A stretch of 64,000 nucleotides of DNA from Flavobacterium hydrophilum (GCF_003202405.1 NZ_QJHL01000003.1:1-64000), one strand, 5' to 3'; counted from the first letter of the stretch, positions 29,478-38,779 are shown. Translations and numbers: made by a program. Notes: generated from the letters alone by a model not told the origin.

Positions 29478-31247
29478 ATGAAACAGTTTTTTACATTATT
29501 CATTTTATTCACTTTTGGTTTCTCTTACAGCCAGACACTTTCTAAAAAACAGGATTATTTTGTTCAGTTTAACGGAAGTCAGCTTTCAAAAAAAGTAAGT
29601 GTTGCTGAGGTTTTAAATCATTCTTTATTGAAAAATGGCAAGATGAAACTGAATGTAAATCAATATGCAGATCTCATTAAACTGGACCAGAAAATAACGG
29701 TCCACGGAAATTATTCGGACAGTATACCGTATTATCAGGTTACAATTCCGATAAAAAGCAGAAAGGATATTAAAAATTTTTTAGCTCAGAAGGATAAAGA
29801 AAGCGACTCCATTGCAAAACCTCTTATTGAAGATTTTGGTCAGTATTCTGTATATAATTCCGGTGATAAAAAAACGACTATGGCGTGGAATGACAGTCAT
29901 CTGGTAATTTTTGGATTAACTAAAAGATACTCTTACAATGATTATGCTGTAACAACTGCGGTTGATAGTGTTGCTGTTGCTTTAGATTCTACAGCAGTTG
30001 TCGTAGAAGCCCCTTATGAGCCAGCCGTAGATACAGCTTATGCGGATTATTCGGATAATTATTATGCTAAGTATCAAAAAGAACAAACCGCTTTTGACAG
30101 TATTCAGGCAATCAGTCAAAACAGATTCTTAAAATTGCTTTTTGAAAATGGTTTTACAGTACCAACTTCAGATAAAGTTCATGAAAACGCCGATATTTCG
30201 TGTTGGGTTGATTATGCAGCAGCATTGAATGGTTTCAATTCGGCTTATATGGCTTTGGCACAATTTACAACGTATAATAAATTTTTCCCGAACCAGAAAA
30301 ATTGGGGAAATTTTGTAAAAGGGATCAACGTCGATTTTTATTTTGATAATGATAATGCGCGTGTAGAAGAAATCGTTGAATACTCAAAACCAATTGCAGA
30401 TTTAGTGGGCAAAATTAGCAACAGAAAAGTCAACAAAAACATTTTTAATTATTTTCCTGCTCAAAAACCACTCGGTTATTTAACGTATCACTTTAATACA
30501 AAGGAAATACTTAATAGTTTTCCGACTCTGAGTGCCGAGATTTTTAGCAATCCCTATATTTTAAAAGAAGACATTGGTGTCGCAACGGACCTTATTTCGA
30601 CCCTTATTGATGAAGATGCCACGGCGACTCTTTTTGACGGAGATTTAAGTGTGTTTCTTTATGATGTTACAGAAAAAGAAGTAACAACAAAAACCTTTGA
30701 ATACGATGAGAATTATGAGTATAAAGAGGTAATGAAAACGAAAAAGAAATCCATACCATTGTTTTCAGTAATTTTCACGTCGACACATCCTACTTTTGGT
30801 GATAAACTGATACAATTAGGCGTGCGTAAAAACGGATTAGTTCAAAAAGGCAATTATTACGAAATAAAAGGAACTCAGGAATATGGTAATTTGTTTATTT
30901 TTAAAGATAAAGATGTTGTGATTATTGGAAACAGCATTGATCATATATTTCCGAAAGAGAATTCCTTTTCAAAAGAAGTTAAAAAAGAGCTGAAACAGAA
31001 TTATATTTCGGCCAAAGTGAGCATGGATAAGTTAGTAACAGCCTATTCTAATTCCGGAGAAGCAAAACCATCTGATATAAAAAGCCTGAATCGACTGGCG
31101 CAGCAGTTTACAGATGTCACCTTGTATTCCGGTAAAAAACTGGTAGATAACAAACTGAAATTCGAGCTAAAGCTAAACTCATCCAAGGGAGACAAAAATA
31201 TCATTTTACAGACCTTGGATATGATTGAAGAATTAAGTACTAAATAA
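29478..31247 (+). CDS. Large secreted hypothetical protein
   Basis: A 589-residue exported protein with signal peptide MKQFFTLFILFTFGFSYSQ. No transmembrane helices or catalytic motifs are evident. A low-complexity acidic/Ala/Val/Tyr linker lies around residues 160-200. General shape and the Bacteroidetes context recall DUF4836-like proteins, but I cannot confirm this. It follows the small lipoprotein by 18 bp and is closed by a strong terminator at 31259-31291 shared with the convergent hemF. Confidence 0.75.
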   Translation: MKQFFTLFILFTFGFSYSQTLSKKQDYFVQFNGSQLSKKVSVAEVLNHSLLKNGKMKLNVNQYADLIKLDQKITVHGNYSDSIPYYQVTIPIKSRKDIKNFLAQKDKESDSIAKPLIEDFGQYSVYNSGDKKTTMAWNDSHLVIFGLTKRYSYNDYAVTTAVDSVAVALDSTAVVVEAPYEPAVDTAYADYSDNYYAKYQKEQTAFDSIQAISQNRFLKLLFENGFTVPTSDKVHENADISCWVDYAAALNGFNSAYMALAQFTTYNKFFPNQKNWGNFVKGINVDFYFDNDNARVEEIVEYSKPIADLVGKISNRKVNKNIFNYFPAQKPLGYLTYHFNTKEILNSFPTLSAEIFSNPYILKEDIGVATDLISTLIDEDATATLFDGDLSVFLYDVTEKEVTTKTFEYDENYEYKEVMKTKKKSIPLFSVIFTSTHPTFGDKLIQLGVRKNGLVQKGNYYEIKGTQEYGNLFIFKDKDVVIIGNSIDHIFPKENSFSKEVKKELKQNYISAKVSMDKLVTAYSNSGEAKPSDIKSLNRLAQQFTDVTLYSGKKLVDNKLKFELKLNSSKGDKNIILQTLDMIEELSTK

Positions 31248-31258
31248 TTTAGAATGAG

Positions 31259-31291
31259 AAAGCCCTAAAACATCAATTTTAGGGCTTTTTT
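31259..31291 (+). terminator. Strong terminator between convergent units
   Basis: A perfect 12-bp stem AAAGCCCTAAAA/TTTTAGGGCTTT with loop CATCAA, followed by T to 31291. It terminates the plus-strand pair. On the minus strand, after hemF, only a short T run follows. Confidence 0.9.
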
Positions 31292-31308
31292 ATGTTTGGT
31301 TGAAGCGA

Positions 31309-32217
31309 TTAAATCCAGTCTACAGGATTCTCCAGTACTTTTATTAATTTTTCTTCTTCACTTCCTGCTTCTGCATGATGATCGTAAACCCACTGCACAT
31401 GCGGAGGAAGACTCATCAGAATACTTTCGATTCTACCGTTGGTTTTTAAACCGAATAAAGTTCCTTTATCATGAACTAAATTGAACTCAACGTAACGGCC
31501 GCGACGAATTTCCTGCCAGTTTCTGTTTTCTGGTGTATATGGAAGGTTTTTTCTTCTTTCTACAATTGGTACATACGCTTCAAGAAAACTATTTCCAACC
31601 TCGGTTACAAAATCATACCAGTTTTCCATTGAAATCGTTTCATTTGCTTTACAATAATCAAAGAATAAACCACCAAGACCACGGGCTTCGTTTCTATGCG
31701 CATTCCAAAAATATGAATCACATTGTTTTTTATATTTCGGATAAAACTCCGGATTGTGTTTATCGCAGGCAGTTTTGCACGTTTGGTGAAAGTGTTTCGC
31801 ATCTTCTTCAAACAAATAATAAGGCGTTAAATCCTGTCCGCCGCCAAACCATTGCTGAATAATATTTCCAGCCTCATCGTACATTTCAAAATAGCGCCAG
31901 TTGGCATGAACCGTTGGCGCCATTGGATTTTTTGGATGAAGAACCAAACTTAATCCGCAGGCAAAGAAATCAGCTTCGCCAACGCCAAACATCTTTTGCA
32001 TGGTTTCCGGAAGTTTTCCGTGAACGGCTGAAATGTTGACACCGCCTTTTTCAAAAACAGCTCCGTTTTCAATAACACGTGTTCTTCCGCCACCGCCTTC
32101 TGAACGTTTCCATAAATCCTCACGGAATTTTGTGGTTCCGTCAACAGCTTCTAGTCCTGCTACAATTTGGTCTTGCAGGTTTTGTATGTACGCGTAAAAT
32201 TTGTCTTTCATTGTCAT
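31309..32217 (-). CDS. hemF: Oxygen-dependent coproporphyrinogen III oxidase
   Basis: A 302-residue cytoplasmic enzyme that oxidatively decarboxylates coproporphyrinogen III to protoporphyrinogen IX with O2. Family motifs are GGGGRTRVIENGAVFEKGG, NPMAPTVHANWRYFE, WFGGGQDLTPYYLF and GRYVEFNLVHDKGT. Two in-frame ATGs (32217 and 32211) are equally possible. The start shares one base with the stop of the upstream unknown gene, indicating translational coupling. It implies aerobic heme synthesis; HemN is not seen in this window. Confidence 0.97.
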   Translation of the reverse strand: MTMKDKFYAYIQNLQDQIVAGLEAVDGTTKFREDLWKRSEGGGGRTRVIENGAVFEKGGVNISAVHGKLPETMQKMFGVGEADFFACGLSLVLHPKNPMAPTVHANWRYFEMYDEAGNIIQQWFGGGQDLTPYYLFEEDAKHFHQTCKTACDKHNPEFYPKYKKQCDSYFWNAHRNEARGLGGLFFDYCKANETISMENWYDFVTEVGNSFLEAYVPIVERRKNLPYTPENRNWQEIRRGRYVEFNLVHDKGTLFGLKTNGRIESILMSLPPHVQWVYDHHAEAGSEEEKLIKVLENPVDWI

Positions 32218-32597
32218 TATTTTTTGGCTTTCGCCGAAGCAATTTTCGAATTTACCCCAAAAGAAAAGACTTTGCTTTCTGATTGGATATATTGATAAAC
32301 AGCCAAAGCTTTATCTTCAAAATTGTAGTTTTCGACTTTTGAAAAATCCATTAAAAAATCTGCAAACTGTTCTAATTGCTCCCAGTCAAAATGAAGACGC
32401 ATCAATAAAGTGATTAAATCTTCATTCGAATAATCAACTAAAGTTTCAATGTTTAATGCGAATTCTTTTAGTTGATTTTCAATTTCTGCTATTTGCAAAT
32501 GGTCCAAAGGCTGAGGTATAAAAACAAGAGTCCGCAATGTTTTGAGCACATTGTCAATTCTAATTTTTTCTTCGTCTCTTAAGCCTTTGTTGAGCAT
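32217..32597 (-). CDS. Hypothetical helical protein coupled to hemF
   Basis: A 126-residue acidic, apparently all-helical soluble protein (for example LDHLQIAEIENQLKEFALNI and EQLEQFADFLMDFSKVENY) with no recognised family. The frame extends to a TTG at 32630, but that codon lies inside a REP-like palindrome, so I prefer the ATG at 32597. Its stop overlaps the hemF start by one base, so it is translated with hemF and may be connected to heme synthesis. Confidence 0.7.
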   Translation of the reverse strand: MLNKGLRDEEKIRIDNVLKTLRTLVFIPQPLDHLQIAEIENQLKEFALNIETLVDYSNEDLITLLMRLHFDWEQLEQFADFLMDFSKVENYNFEDKALAVYQYIQSESKVFSFGVNSKIASAKAKK

Positions 32598-32614
32598 GAT
32601 TTTCTGTTCGTTCT

Positions 32615-32642
32615 CCTGCAAGGTTTTCAAAACCTTGTAGGT
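32615..32642. repeat. REP-like palindrome, left copy beside the RAYT gene
   Basis: Thirteen-base arms CCTGCAAGGTTTT and AAAACCTTGTAGG flank a single C, with one G-T mismatch that pairs as G-U in RNA. The reverse complement of this copy differs from the right copy (33316-33342) at a single position, so the two are inverted relative to each other around the transposase gene. Confidence 0.85.
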
Positions 32643-32712
32643 ATCAATTGATTACTATTTATAGAATTTTATTAGACTTTAAGGTTTTATAAAGTTTGAA
32701 AGATGAAACCTA

Positions 32713-33264
32713 TTATTCAAAAGTATAAGTTTCGTTTAAAAAATCATTCTTTTGATTGTGATAAAAAATGAAGTTCTCCAAATCTCCAAATAAATTTATA
32801 ATCTCATTCCTTTCTATTTTTGTCTCTTTGTCAGATAAATAGGTCTGATATGATGAAAATTGGAAACTTTTGAAATCTAAATCAAAATGATGTTTCGGAT
32901 TCAAATGAGCATAAACAATCAATTGTTTCAGATAATTTTCGTCTTTTAATTTTATTCTTTTGAAATGTTTTTCAAATAAACTTCCAGTTCTGTTAACTTG
33001 CTTATTGAAAGCTTTTGCATATGAATTAAACAAGTTTGAAAATGCCTGAGTAACCTCTTTTTCTTCTGAATTAAGTCGAATAACTAAATGAAAATGATTA
33101 TTCATTAAACAATACGCAAAAATTGAAATTTTATCTTTGGAATATTTAGCTAACTGTTTTAAGAAATAAAGCTTGTTAGTGTCATTTTCAAAAATGGTTG
33201 TTCCGTTTATTCCTCTGTTATATATATGATAATAACAATCTTTTTCTAAAACTTCTAATTTCAT
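32713..33264 (-). CDS. REP-associated tyrosine transposase (RAYT, IS200-like Y1)
   Basis: A 183-residue single-domain Y1 transposase of the TnpA_REP type. It opens with the family motif YYHIYNRGINGTTIF. The metal-binding HUH motif is NHFHLVI (His57, His59), and the presumed nucleophile is Tyr118 in YAHLNP. Such enzymes cut and rejoin single-stranded DNA at REP palindromes and usually are single-copy, domesticated genes. Here palindromes lie about 70 bp beyond the stop and 50 bp beyond the start, in opposite orientation. It interrupts the heme cluster between hemE and the unknown gene/hemF. The reading frame is intact. Confidence 0.92.
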   Translation of the reverse strand: MKLEVLEKDCYYHIYNRGINGTTIFENDTNKLYFLKQLAKYSKDKISIFAYCLMNNHFHLVIRLNSEEKEVTQAFSNLFNSYAKAFNKQVNRTGSLFEKHFKRIKLKDENYLKQLIVYAHLNPKHHFDLDFKSFQFSSYQTYLSDKETKIERNEIINLFGDLENFIFYHNQKNDFLNETYTFE

Positions 33265-33315
33265 ATTGATATTGCTTATCCTGCGACGTTTTCAATATAG
33301 ATAATTTAGTTTATA

Positions 33316-33342
33316 CCTACAAGGTTTTGGAAACCTTGCAGG
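33316..33342. repeat. REP-like palindrome, right copy beside the RAYT gene
   Basis: Arms CCTACAAGGTTT and AAACCTTGCAGG flank TGG. The asymmetric position (CTACAAGG in the left arm, CTTGCAGG in the right) is the reverse of that in the left copy, so orientation is opposite. I see no third copy elsewhere in the window. Confidence 0.85.
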
Positions 33343-33369
33343 AATGCACACGGAATACTTTCAACTTAT

Positions 33370-34395
33370 TTACTGCCCGTACTCTTTCACCGCATCAATA
33401 AACGCTTTTGCGTGGTCTACAGGGATGTTTGGTAAAATTCCATGACCTAAATTCACAATATATTTATCTTTTCCGAATTCATCAATCATTTCGTGAACCA
33501 TTTTTTTGATAGTCGGAATTGGAGAAAGCAATCTTGACGGATCAAAATTTCCTTGTAAAGTAACATTTCCTCCAGATAAGTAACGTGCATTTCTGGCAGA
33601 ACAAGTCCAGTCAACTCCTAAGGCAGAAGCTTTACTTTTACCCATTTCGCCCAAAGCAAACCAGCATCCTTTTCCGAAAACAATTACCGGAGTAACCTCA
33701 GCCAGAGCGTCAACAATCTGATTGATGTATTTCCATGAGAATTCCTGATAATCAACCGGAGAAAGCATTCCTCCCCACGAATCAAAAATCTGAACAGCAT
33801 TTACACCCGATTTTACTTTTTCTTTTAAATATAAAATAGTGGTATCCGTAATTTTTTGTAATAAAGTGTGTGCTGCAACAGGGTTTGAAAAACAGAATCC
33901 TTTTGCAGTATCAAAACTTTTAGAACCTTTTCCTTCAACCGCATAACAGAAGATGGTCCAGGGAGAACCTGCGAAACCAATAAGCGGAACCTCATCGTTC
34001 AGCATTTCTTTAGTTAATTTTATGGCGTCAAAAACATACCCTAAAGTTTCGTTGACATCCGGAACAAAAACCTGATTTACCTGCTCCATAGTGCGAATCG
34101 GATCTGGAATAATCGGACCTAAATTGTCTTTCAATTCTACGTGAATTCCCATAGCACGTGGTACTACTAAAATATCCGAAAACAAAATAGCAGCATCCGG
34201 AGCAATTCTGCGAATAGGCTGAACCGTAATTTCTGCAGCTAATTCAGGAGTTTCGCAACGGGTAAAGAAATCGTATTTATCACGTAATGCTCGGAATTCA
34301 GGCAAATATCTTCCTGCCTGACGCATCATCCATACCGGCGGACGCTGAACTGTTTCTCCTTTTAATGCTTTTAAAAATAGGTCGTTTTTTAACAT
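33370..34395 (-). CDS. hemE: Uroporphyrinogen decarboxylase
   Basis: A 341-residue cytoplasmic enzyme that removes four acetate carboxyls from uroporphyrinogen III. It has the signature [20 protein letters not shown], the active-site Asp in [14 protein letters not shown], and [17 protein letters not shown] short 49-bp gap separates it from hemD, and in that gap words like GCAAAG repeat. The RAYT element lies just downstream, so hemF may be partly uncoupled from this operon. Confidence 0.98.
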   Translation of the reverse strand: MLKNDLFLKALKGETVQRPPVWMMRQAGRYLPEFRALRDKYDFFTRCETPELAAEITVQPIRRIAPDAAILFSDILVVPRAMGIHVELKDNLGPIIPDPIRTMEQVNQVFVPDVNETLGYVFDAIKLTKEMLNDEVPLIGFAGSPWTIFCYAVEGKGSKSFDTAKGFCFSNPVAAHTLLQKITDTTILYLKEKVKSGVNAVQIFDSWGGMLSPVDYQEFSWKYINQIVDALAEVTPVIVFGKGCWFALGEMGKSKASALGVDWTCSARNARYLSGGNVTLQGNFDPSRLLSPIPTIKKMVHEMIDEFGKDKYIVNLGHGILPNIPVDHAKAFIDAVKEYGQ

Positions 34396-34444
34396 GTTTT
34401 TTATTTTAGGTGCAAAGCTGCAAAGTGGCAGATTGCAAAGGGTT

Positions 34445-35110
34445 TTATTTATATTCCTGGATTACATCTTCAATTACATCTTCAATTGTAGGCTGATCTG
34501 CGACGATGATGTTTTTGGTGATTTTTGATAAAGCGTCTGCGGTGGTATCGCCAATGCAGAAACAGATTTGTTTATTTATGGAATTGTCTTTCAGATAACT
34601 CTTAACGCCTGAAGGACTGAAAAACAATACTGCTTCATGATTTCCTTTTATTTTCTGGGGATGCAATGTTGTGTCGTAAACCTGAATTTCATTGAATTTA
34701 ATTCCGTTTTCTTTTAAAGCTTCCGGCAAAGTATCTCTTCGAAGATTGCCGCTGAAAAAAGTATAACTCTCATTTCTGTATATCAAAGTGATAATTTCGG
34801 CTAAATCTGAAGCGTAACCTGTATAGGCAATAACGTTGAATCCGTTATCTGTTAATAAGGTTTTAGTTTTAAGTCCAACGCAATACACGTTTTTCTTTTT
34901 CAGTTCTTCTGATTTTGGGTGAGATAAAACGCTGTGAACGGCATTCTGACTTGTAAAAATAAGACTTTCGTTGAGGTCTTTTAATTCGAAAGGTTTGTTT
35001 TCGGTTTTGATGAAATCGGCTTCGATTACTTCAATACCATATTTCATCAATTCCTGCTTATGAAGAGGCGATAATATTTTAGTAGATAGTATTTGAACTT
35101 GGTTTGCCAT
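34445..35110 (-). CDS. hemD: Uroporphyrinogen III synthase
   Basis: A 221-residue member of the poorly conserved HemD family, which closes and inverts ring D of hydroxymethylbilane. Supporting features are [20 protein letters not shown] at the start, [32 protein letters not shown] and the C-terminal [15 protein letters not shown] and [12 protein letters not shown]. Its position decides the call: it starts at the hemC stop with one shared base, between hemC and hemE. Confidence 0.93.
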   Translation of the reverse strand: MANQVQILSTKILSPLHKQELMKYGIEVIEADFIKTENKPFELKDLNESLIFTSQNAVHSVLSHPKSEELKKKNVYCVGLKTKTLLTDNGFNVIAYTGYASDLAEIITLIYRNESYTFFSGNLRRDTLPEALKENGIKFNEIQVYDTTLHPQKIKGNHEAVLFFSPSGVKSYLKDNSINKQICFCIGDTTADALSKITKNIIVADQPTIEDVIEDVIQEYK

Positions 35111-36033
35111 TATTTTTTCAGGGATTCTTTGATTTTCTGCATCAATTCAGTTCCTCCATTATTCAAAATCTCCTGAGCTGAGTTGAAACCTAATTTCTTC
35201 CATTCTGAAATATCAACCGTTTTGTTGATTTCCAGTTTCTGTTTCCCGTCAACGGAAAGCAAAACACCTTGAAAATCAAGTGTGTCTTCATCTTCGTTAT
35301 AATTTACCAAAGCTCCAATTGGTGCTGTACATCCTCCTTCAAGTGTTCTTAAAAACTGGCGTTCAATGTATGTGCAGATCTCAGTTTCAATATGATTTAA
35401 TTGAGAGAGGGCATCCAAAGTATAATTGTCATTTTCCATTCCCACTACCAGCATTGCTCCTTGTGCCGGTGCCGGAATCATCCAATCCAGATTAATAACA
35501 TTTTCGGGTTTTAAGTTAATCCGCTCCAAACCTGCAGCAGCAAAAACAGCTCCGTCCCAATTGTTGTTCTGCAATTTCTGCATACGTGTGTTCACGTTTC
35601 CACGTAAATCAACTACAGTATGATTTGGATATCTATTAAACCATTGCGCCTGACGACGCAGACTTCCTGTTGCAATCGTGCTTGGATTAGCAAAATCAGG
35701 ATTTCCTTTGTGAACTAAAATGTCCAGAACATTAGCTCTCTCTAAAACAGCAGCCTGCACAATACCTTTTGGTAAGGCCGTCGGAACATCTTTCATCGAG
35801 TGAACTGCGATATCACAATCACCGTTAATCATGGCGATATCCAGCGTTTTGGTAAAAATTCCGGTAATCCCGAGTTCGTAAAGAGGTTTGTCAAGAATAA
35901 TATCACCTTGAGATTTAATAGCAATAATCTCGGTTTTATAACCTAAATCGTTTAGTTTTTTTTCGACAGTATGAGCTTGCCAAAGTGCCAGCTCGCTGTC
36001 GCGAGTTCCTATTCTAATAACTTTTTGAACCAT
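35110..36033 (-). CDS. hemC: Hydroxymethylbilane synthase (porphobilinogen deaminase)
   Basis: A 307-residue cytoplasmic enzyme that polymerises four porphobilinogens. Motifs are IRIGTRDSELALWQA, VHSMKDVPTALP, TGSLRRQAQ, DLRGNVNTRMQKL and the dipyrromethane-cofactor Cys in LEGGCTAPIGA. It overlaps hemD by one base and follows hemA by 42 bp, so hemA-hemC-hemD-hemE form one operon. Confidence 0.98.
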   Translation of the reverse strand: MVQKVIRIGTRDSELALWQAHTVEKKLNDLGYKTEIIAIKSQGDIILDKPLYELGITGIFTKTLDIAMINGDCDIAVHSMKDVPTALPKGIVQAAVLERANVLDILVHKGNPDFANPSTIATGSLRRQAQWFNRYPNHTVVDLRGNVNTRMQKLQNNNWDGAVFAAAGLERINLKPENVINLDWMIPAPAQGAMLVVGMENDNYTLDALSQLNHIETEICTYIERQFLRTLEGGCTAPIGALVNYNEDEDTLDFQGVLLSVDGKQKLEINKTVDISEWKKLGFNSAQEILNNGGTELMQKIKESLKK

Positions 36034-36075
36034 ATTTTTTTTGAATCCTGGAAATCAAGGAACATTGTTTAGACT

Positions 36076-37380
36076 TTATGAAAGATTGATTTTGTATTTT
36101 TCTTCGACTGGTGAAGTAGCTTTTTTTGGTGCAAGCTGTCCAATTTGAAAAACTTTTTCGATAAATTCAATACTTTCATCTAAGGTAGTATTTTCATCTT
36201 TTAGATGACTTGCAAAATGATTTGTTATTTTTTGAATAATTCTGGAGGTAATTAAATCAGCTTGTACTTCATCAAAATTAATTGTTTTCTTTTTTTGAAA
36301 AGCCAATTCGCTGGCCGCAATATCATTTAGCTTAGCTTTTAAGGCATGAATAGTTGGAGCATATTTTCGACCATTTACCCAAGTATTTAATTCTAATTTC
36401 ATATCCTCAATAATAGCTTCTGCAGCCGGAATATGTTGTTTTCTTCTTTCGAGGGTGTCATCTGTTATTTGAGACAGGTAATCCAGGTGTATTAATTTAA
36501 CACCAGGTATTTGTTCAACATCCGGATTTACATTTCTTGGAATGGATAAATCCAGAATCAATAAAGGTCTCTTTAAATTAAGTAATGTTTTGTCAATAGT
36601 TGGATTTTGTGCTCCGGTCGCTACGACCAAAATGTCTGCCTGTTGTATTTCTTCTTGTAAATTGGCGTAATCTTTTACAATAACATTTAATTTTCCGGCT
36701 AATTTTTCAGCCTTGTTTTTTGTTCTGTTTATAAGCGTAATGTGTCCATTTTTAGTATGTTTTACTAAATTTTCACAGGTGTTTCTGCCTATTTTTCCTG
36801 TTCCGAATAATAGAATGTTTTTGTTTCCAATGTCTTCTACATTTCGGATAATATATTGAACCGATGCAAACGAAACGGATGTAGCACCAGAAGAAATTTC
36901 AGTATCTGTTTTGATTTTTTTGCTCGCCTGGATAACTGAGTTTACTAAACGATCCATGAAGGTATTCACTAAACCCTCTAATTTACTATGATTGAAAGCA
37001 ATTTTAATTTGACTGATGATTTCAAAATCACCAAGAATCTGGCTGTCTAAACCTGTTCCTACACGAAACATATGGTTAATAGCCTCTTGATTTTTATAAA
37101 TATAGGCAACTTCACGAAATTCTTCTACGGAACCATTGCTGTTTTCGCAAAGTAATTTGATTAGTTCATATGGGTGATTGGCAAAACCATATATTTCAGT
37201 TCTATTACAAGTAGAAGTTACAATTAATGATTCTATTCCTTCGGCTTTGGCCTGAACCAACAAATTAGATTGTGCAGTAGCATCTAAACTAAATTTTCCT
37301 CTAATTGTGGCATCTGCTTTTTTATAACTTAGACCTAAAGCGTAAAAAGTGGTAGTTTTGGACATGTTAAATTTTTCCAT
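36076..37380 (-). CDS. hemA: Glutamyl-tRNA reductase
   Basis: A 434-residue enzyme that reduces glutamyl-tRNA to glutamate-1-semialdehyde, the first step of C5-pathway heme synthesis. The catalytic Cys is in VTSTCNRTEIYG. The substrate domain has GTGLDSQILGDFEIISQIK, and the NADPH domain has ILLFGTGKIGRNTCENL. A C-terminal dimerisation helix region follows. The start could be the ATG at 37380 or at 37365; a promoter at 37437-37406 fits both. It heads the minus-strand hem operon. Confidence 0.97.
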   Translation of the reverse strand: MEKFNMSKTTTFYALGLSYKKADATIRGKFSLDATAQSNLLVQAKAEGIESLIVTSTCNRTEIYGFANHPYELIKLLCENSNGSVEEFREVAYIYKNQEAINHMFRVGTGLDSQILGDFEIISQIKIAFNHSKLEGLVNTFMDRLVNSVIQASKKIKTDTEISSGATSVSFASVQYIIRNVEDIGNKNILLFGTGKIGRNTCENLVKHTKNGHITLINRTKNKAEKLAGKLNVIVKDYANLQEEIQQADILVVATGAQNPTIDKTLLNLKRPLLILDLSIPRNVNPDVEQIPGVKLIHLDYLSQITDDTLERRKQHIPAAEAIIEDMKLELNTWVNGRKYAPTIHALKAKLNDIAASELAFQKKKTINFDEVQADLITSRIIQKITNHFASHLKDENTTLDESIEFIEKVFQIGQLAPKKATSPVEEKYKINLS

Positions 37381-37405
37381 ATTATACTTTCCTTAAAAAG
37401 TTCAA

Positions 37406-37437
37406 CAAAATTATTACTAACTAATTTATAAAAACAA
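37406..37437 (-). promoter_or_regulatory. Promoter of the hemA operon
   Basis: On the minus strand TTG (37437-37435) and TAATTTTG (37413-37406) are separated by 21 bases. Transcription would begin near 37399, about 20 bases before the hemA ATG. Confidence 0.6.
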
Positions 37438-37689
37438 CGCTAGAGGTACTTTTTATGTCGCTATTGGATAAATTGATTAAAAAAGGCAATTTAAATAGTA
37501 TTTTATGCCATTTATAATGAAATCAAGCATTCAATAACTTGTTATATATACTTGTTCTAAATAAAAACCTTGTTTTTGCTTTAAAATGATAAACGAAAAA
37601 TATCGCTATGGGTTCTGAAAATGAAATTATAATTTATAAATCATTCACTTTCATAATACTAGTGAAGAGAAATAAAAACAGCTTCATTA
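37438..37689. other. Gene-free part of the hemA-globin intergenic region
   Basis: The gap from 37381 to 37734 is 354 bp. Apart from the hemA promoter on one side and the globin hairpin on the other, I see only AT-rich sequence without a credible short gene, RNA or repeat. Confidence 0.5.
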
Positions 37690-37722
37690 CATAGAACCCT
37701 ACCTTTTCAGGCAGGGTCTATG
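37690..37722 (-). terminator. Hairpin after the globin gene
   Basis: An imperfect stem of about 12 bp (37690-37703 with 37710-37722, one bulge and one mismatch) around TTTTCA lies 12 bp beyond the globin stop on the minus strand. The T run follows only after several other bases, so it is a weak terminator at best. Confidence 0.4.
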
Positions 37723-37734
37723 ATGAGGAATAAA

Positions 37735-38322
37735 TTATTTTTGGACGATAGGAGTTCTCAATGATTCTAAAACAGCAACAATATCAGTATAAAGTTCTGT
37801 ATTTGAAGCTACTCCATTTGCATTTGCAGCTGCACCAACATAACCTTCAAATTTTGTATAATCTGCGTTACTGGATTTTGTTCCCATACGTGCATTTATT
37901 GCAGGGTCATGAGCTGCTACCATATTTAAACCAGAATACGTATTTACAGCATTTGTACCTCCCGTATTGAATGAAAAGAAATCAGTAAGGTTATCTGATA
38001 ATTTAGCAATATTAGTGGCTTGGGTACTGCCAGTTTCTGCTAAAAGCGGTGCAAAATGAGCCTGTAAATTACCGGCTGCATTCGATTGAACATCAGCAAC
38101 AATTAATCCTATAGCTGAATTGACTACTTTACGATAACTCAAACGTCCCTGCTCAATCATTTGTCCGGAATTATCTGGGTCTGCAACCATTTTTGTTCCG
38201 CCTAATCTTTCATAAATAGAGGCTTTTACTGGTTTTGAATCATCATCATTATTGCTGCAGGAAATTAAAGTTGCCGACGTAACGAATAATACACCAAGTG
38301 TAATTCTAGAGAAATTTTTCAT
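37735..38322 (-). CDS. Group 1 truncated-hemoglobin-like lipoprotein
   Basis: A 195-residue protein with a lipoprotein leader (LLFVTSATLISCSNNDDD region, lipid Cys22). The mature part starts with SIYERLGG, the classic opening of group 1 truncated globins. It later has NIAKLSDNLTDFFSFNTGG and GLNMVAAHDPAINARM, where His138 aligns with the proximal heme ligand, and it ends VLESLRTPIV. An extracytoplasmic lipid-anchored globin is unusual; it could bind O2, NO or heme at the envelope. It lies 18 bp after the HMA-like gene on the same strand, next to heme synthesis genes. Confidence 0.8.
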   Translation of the reverse strand: MKNFSRITLGVLFVTSATLISCSNNDDDSKPVKASIYERLGGTKMVADPDNSGQMIEQGRLSYRKVVNSAIGLIVADVQSNAAGNLQAHFAPLLAETGSTQATNIAKLSDNLTDFFSFNTGGTNAVNTYSGLNMVAAHDPAINARMGTKSSNADYTKFEGYVGAAANANGVASNTELYTDIVAVLESLRTPIVQK

Positions 38323-38340
38323 AATAAAAATATTAAAGGG

Positions 38341-38775
38341 TTAATTAAAAAATTGATTTACTTTTTGAGATAGCTTATAGCTAAAACTATTTTGATTTAC
38401 CGGACAAACTTCTTTGCTTGCTAAATGTGACGGTAAAATGTAACGTTTGGCTTCATAAGGTCTTTTACTCATTAATTCATTATATACTTTTTCAGAATTA
38501 GTGATTTTATTGTTGTGGAAATAAACTACTACATTTCTTTTAACTATAATAGAATCGGAAGTCAGTCCTTTGATAGATCTTAAATCTGAACAGATTTGTT
38601 TGGCTTGCAAAGAATCTATATCTGATTTGAAATCAATTCGGCTGACTTGTAAATTAGGACTTTCGTAAACAGCCGGTTTTGCTGTTATGATATGAAAGAG
38701 AAAAATGACAATAAATAATATGGTAATTATCAGCCCGATCCTAAGAATCTTCTTAATTGTTTTGTTAGTTTTCAT
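38341..38775 (-). CDS. Membrane-anchored protein with HMA-like (ferredoxin-fold) region
   Basis: A 144-residue protein with one N-terminal membrane helix (ILRIGLIITILFIVIFLFHI). Residues about 43-105 can be read as beta-alpha-beta-beta-alpha-beta (VSRIDFKSD, LQAKQICSDLRSIKGL, IIVKRNVVVYFHN, EKVYNELMSK), the pattern of heavy-metal-associated domains. The CxxC metal motif is missing. The family is therefore uncertain. Just before its ATG lies a perfect 13-bp inverted repeat (38780-38811). It is 18 bp upstream of the globin gene, so the two products probably act together. Confidence 0.6.
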   Translation of the reverse strand: MKTNKTIKKILRIGLIITILFIVIFLFHIITAKPAVYESPNLQVSRIDFKSDIDSLQAKQICSDLRSIKGLTSDSIIVKRNVVVYFHNNKITNSEKVYNELMSKRPYEAKRYILPSHLASKEVCPVNQNSFSYKLSQKVNQFFN

Positions 38776-38779
38776 ATTG

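Noticed and set aside
32598..32630. Upstream TTG start for the gene coupled to hemF
   Set aside because: The added codons come from the REP-like palindrome, so the ATG at 32597 is more credible.
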